Shown here: positions 23,857-26,079 of the stretch, one piece after another | Layout of the letters: each line of letters begins with the position of its first letter | Position numbering within the stretch: the stretch's first letter is position 1 | Assembly: GCA_938010745.1 (NCBI GenBank) | Contig: CALLVF010000083.1 | Span: 1-26,079 of the forward strand | Direction of reading: 5' to 3' | From: an uncultured Patescibacteria group bacterium | Lineage (GTDB): Bacteria > Patescibacteriota > Microgenomatia > UBA1406 > GWC2-37-13 | Length of the DNA stretch: 26,079 nt | The notes under the pieces: model-generated | Seen by the model: only the letters and a program-made list of their open reading frames with translations | Told to the model about the DNA's origin: nothing | Databases searched by the model: none | Translations under genes and position numbers: made by a program

Positions 23857-24984
23857 CTAGAAATAATAAACTGCCCTATAAACATGTTCTAATTTATCAT
23901 AAAACTCCTCCAAAGAAAAGTTATTCTTTATTAAAAAATCAGCAAAAGCAATTGTTGGACCCATATTAGTCCCAATTAACTCGTTAATATCTCTCTCCTC
24001 TCCTGTTAACTTATTACGCTCCTTTCTTTTGGCTAGACGTTGGTATCGAATCTCCTTATCAGCAAATAAAGCCAAAATTACTAATTGAACATCAGAAAAA
24101 ATTTTTTTAAGGTACAAGTACTCCTCCCATGACCTCATACCATCAATAATTACCATCATATTTTTTGCTAAGGCTTCCTGAATATTTTTTTGATTCAAAA
24201 TAGCCATGGCCGCTTTTCCATATTTAACTCTAAATTCTTCTCTAATTTTTTTATGTACAACCTCAGTATGAGAAAGATTATTTTTATCAACATAATCATT
24301 AATTATTTTGCCAAATGAAATAACTGGCAATCCTTTTTGTCTAAAAAAATTCGCAGCCTCTGTCTTTCCACTTCCTGGCAAACCAACAATCGCTAAAATA
24401 GTTTTTTGCTTTTTCTTCCATGAGATTATTTGGTTTTTAACTAACTGTTTCCCAATACTTTTTAAAATTTCTTCATTAACTTTTTCAATGGAAGCTGTTC
24501 CATCGATCTCTACTAATTTTCCTTCCTTTTTGTAAAAATCAACTACTGGTAGTGTAAATTTAAAAAACAAGTCAATTCTTTTTCTTATTGCAATAGTTGT
24601 TTCATCCTCACGCTGGGTATCATCTCGATGAAATAATCGCCAAAGCGCTTCTTTGGGTGAAATCTTTAAGTAAATTACTTTATCAACACTATTTTTGAAT
24701 TTTTTTGCTTGTACTACCGTTCGTGGGAAACCATCCAAGATATAGCCCTTTCTATATTCTCTTCGGGATAGATAGTTATTAACAATTTCAATTGTTTTTT
24801 CATCCGGAACCAAAATTCCAGCATTGATCGTTTCTTTAATGTAACGACCAAGAGTAGTTTTTTCCTTAGCTAACTCTCTAAAAATATGACCGGTTGAGAG
24901 ATAAGGAATTTTTAATTGCTTCGATAATAAATTTCCCTGGGTAGTTTTACCTGAGCCTTGAATTCCTAAAAGGACTAGCTTCAT
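23857..24984 (-). CDS. adk: Adenylate kinase fused to a UPF0200-like P-loop kinase
   Basis: This 375-aa protein has two P-loop domains. Residues 1 to about 185 are adenylate kinase: GIQGSGKTT (7-15), LSTGHIFR (29-36), ILDGFPRT (82-89) and a very short LID region (RDDTQREDE, about 120-128) with no zinc cysteines. Residues about 194-375 carry a second Walker A, GLPGSGKT (201-208), then VISFGKIINDYV, VIIDGMRSWEEY (279-290), RYQRLAKRKERN, and AFADFLIKNNFSLEEF. The second half resembles archaeal UPF0200/dephospho-CoA-kinase-like proteins (GMPGSGKSE, VVSMGD, DGIRG, ADYMIVNEGS). AMP phosphorylation is expected; the second substrate is unknown. AGGA lies 9 bases before the ATG, 6 bases after rpmG. 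The fusion is in one uninterrupted frame. Confidence 0.92.
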   Translation of the reverse strand: MKLVLLGIQGSGKTTQGNLLSKQLKIPYLSTGHIFRELAKEKTTLGRYIKETINAGILVPDEKTIEIVNNYLSRREYRKGYILDGFPRTVVQAKKFKNSVDKVIYLKISPKEALWRLFHRDDTQREDETTIAIRKRIDLFFKFTLPVVDFYKKEGKLVEIDGTASIEKVNEEILKSIGKQLVKNQIISWKKKQKTILAIVGLPGSGKTEAANFFRQKGLPVISFGKIINDYVDKNNLSHTEVVHKKIREEFRVKYGKAAMAILNQKNIQEALAKNMMVIIDGMRSWEEYLYLKKIFSDVQLVILALFADKEIRYQRLAKRKERNKLTGEERDINELIGTNMGPTIAFADFLIKNNFSLEEFYDKLEHVYRAVYYF

Positions 24985-24990
24985 AAATTT

Positions 24991-25164
24991 TTATCCTAAC
25001 TTCTTTTTTTCAAGATGAACTGTCCGCTGTCGACAATTTGGACAATATTTTCTTAACTTTAAACCTGACGGTGTGTTAATCTTATTTTTTTCCGTCACGT
25101 AATTAAAACCCTTACATTTTTCACAAGTTAAACCAATAAGTATTCTTCCTCCTTTTTTTGCCAT
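24991..25164 (-). CDS. rpmG: Ribosomal protein L33, zinc-binding form
   Basis: A 57-aa open frame reads MAKKGGRILIGLTCEKCKGF, NYVTEKNKINTP, LKLRKYCPNCRQRTVHLEKK and KLG, with C-x2-C near residues 14-17 and 41-44, the cysteine-containing form of L33. It lies between secY (35-base gap) and adk (6-base gap). In the textbook spc operon secY is followed directly by adk, so this location is uncommon. It is too short for a simple ORF screen. Confidence 0.95.
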   Translation of the reverse strand: MAKKGGRILIGLTCEKCKGFNYVTEKNKINTPSGLKLRKYCPNCRQRTVHLEKKKLG

Positions 25165-25199
25165 AGGAAAAAATAAATTTATAAGTTTTAAATCATAAT

Positions 25200-26079
25200 T
25201 TATTTGACAAATTTTTCATAATTTCTCATTACTAAGTGTGCATCAATCATTTTAAATGTTTCCAAAACTACCGAAACAACAATTAAAATTCCTGTTCCTC
25301 CAATTATTAAATTGGGCAAATCTGTTAGTTTGGAAACAATTGCCGGAAGAATAGCAATAATACCCAAAAATATTGCCCCCACACTTGTTATTTTATACAA
25401 AACACTCTCTAAATATTGTTTAGTCGCCAAGCCAGGACGGATACCAGGAATAAAACCACCATGTTTTTGTATTTCTTCGGCAATTTTTTGGGGATTAAAT
25501 ATGATAATTGTGTAAAAGTAAGTAAAACCAATCACCAAGAAAAAATAAAAAAAGTTATAAAAAAATCCTGATGAATCAAAAATATTTACTAAAAATTTTG
25601 CTGAAGATGCTATTATTGGGTTTTTGACGTATGATAAGAAATTACCAATAATTTGTGGTAAAAGAACAAATGAAACAGCAAAAATAATTGGAATAACACC
25701 TGCTTGATTCAATTTCAGAGGAAGATAATTTGATGCTGCCTGATACATTCGATTGCCTTTAATTCTTTTGGCATAAAAAACTGGAATCTTCCTGACTGCC
25801 TCATTAATAAAAACAATTGATGCAATTACAAATAATGATAAAATTATAAAAATAAATAAATTAAATATCAATTCCTCTGTAACTAATGTAATTGTTCTAC
25901 CCAAAACAACCGGTAATCTTCCAACAATACCGGCAAAGATAAGAAGAGAAATACCATTACCTAAACCAAATTCTGTGATTAATTCACCAAGCCAAATAAG
26001 TATAAAAGTTCCCGCAGCTAAAGTAAGGATAAAAGAAATTAATTCTAAAAGAGATAAATCTGAAATTATTCCTTGATTT
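25200..26079 (-). CDS. secY: Preprotein translocase subunit SecY, 5' end off window
   Basis: The visible 292 codons are the C-terminal two-thirds of SecY. The first visible residues are NQGIISDLSLLELISFILTL, then TFILIWLGELITEFGLGNG and ISLLIFAGIVGRLP, a typical mid-protein SecY block. Later KRIKGNRMYQAASNYLPLKL, NQAGVIPIIFAVSF, and HGGFIPGIRPGLATKQYLES with KITSVGAIFLG match the cytosolic C5 loop and final helices. It is the protein-conducting channel of the Sec system and also needed for export of the anchored proteins in this window. A TTG at 25904 in this frame is an internal codon, not the start. It is upstream of rpmG. Confidence 0.96.
   Translation of the reverse strand, partial: NQGIISDLSLLELISFILTLAAGTFILIWLGELITEFGLGNGISLLIFAGIVGRLPVVLGRTITLVTEELIFNLFIFIILSLFVIASIVFINEAVRKIPVFYAKRIKGNRMYQAASNYLPLKLNQAGVIPIIFAVSFVLLPQIIGNFLSYVKNPIIASSAKFLVNIFDSSGFFYNFFYFFLVIGFTYFYTIIIFNPQKIAEEIQKHGGFIPGIRPGLATKQYLESVLYKITSVGAIFLGIIAILPAIVSKLTDLPNLIIGGTGILIVVSVVLETFKMIDAHLVMRNYEKFVK

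Noticed and set aside
25140..25164. AAGGAGG-like string just after the rpmG ATG, suggesting a later start
   Set aside because: It encodes the KKGGR part of the conserved L33 N-terminus and no in-frame ATG follows at a suitable distance.
1..26079. Recoded UGA (Gracilibacteria-type code)
   Set aside because: Several conserved genes end in TGA at the expected family length (rpsT, tpiA, glyS) and no in-frame TGA interrupts a gene.

Overview
The window looks like a piece of a Candidate Phyla Radiation (Patescibacteria) genome, most likely Microgenomates-like. This is inferred from several features together: very AT-rich DNA, spacers of a few bases, short versions of housekeeping proteins (TpiA 215 aa, RecO 174 aa, UvrD-type helicase 588 aa), a DUF4012 membrane protein, PilN/PilO-like proteins and a one-chain dimer-type glycyl-tRNA synthetase. 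UGA is a normal stop (rpsT and tpiA end in TGA), so the UGA-glycine groups (Gracilibacteria, Absconditabacteria) are unlikely. Almost everything is on the minus strand; only the VanW-family gene and tpiA are on the plus strand. No tRNA, rRNA, CRISPR array, insertion sequence or phage gene was seen, and no gene-free stretch exceeds about 105 bases.

From left to right: (1) 1-1201, a membrane-anchored sugar-type solute-binding protein running off the left edge, head to head with a VanW-family gene (1209-2603). (2) 2600-5764, a hexapeptide acetyltransferase and a UvrD/PcrA-type helicase on the minus strand, then tpiA on the plus strand. (3) 9735 down to 5770, one tightly packed transcription unit: rpsT, PilN-like, PilO-like, a 60-aa membrane peptide, an Fn3/Ig-like surface protein ending in LPVSG plus a membrane helix, a two-helix membrane protein, and a small protein ending in LPETG plus a membrane helix. 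(4) 12067 to 9783, recO, glyS and a small secreted or anchored protein. (5) 18910 to 12149, a surface-glycan block: a GT2 and two GT4 glycosyltransferases, mannose-1-phosphate guanylyltransferase, a polyprenyl-phosphate sugar transferase and a DUF4012 protein. (6) 26079 to 18945, the distal spc/alpha ribosomal operon: secY (partial), rpmG, adk, map, infA, rpmJ, rpsM, rpsK, rpsD, rpoA, rplQ, rplM, rpsI. rpmG and rpmJ are very short genes that a simple ORF scan would miss.

The ribosomal run leads almost without a gap into the glycan block. The rpsT unit ties a ribosomal protein to a possible pilus or surface complex. The most notable points are an adenylate kinase fused to a second P-loop kinase of the archaeal UPF0200 type, the two sortase-like C-termini without a basic tail in a PilN/PilO cluster, promoter boxes very close to start codons (near-leaderless transcripts), and a conspicuous lack of Shine-Dalgarno sequences in most of the ribosomal operon. 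All calls come from reading motifs by eye; no database search was run.
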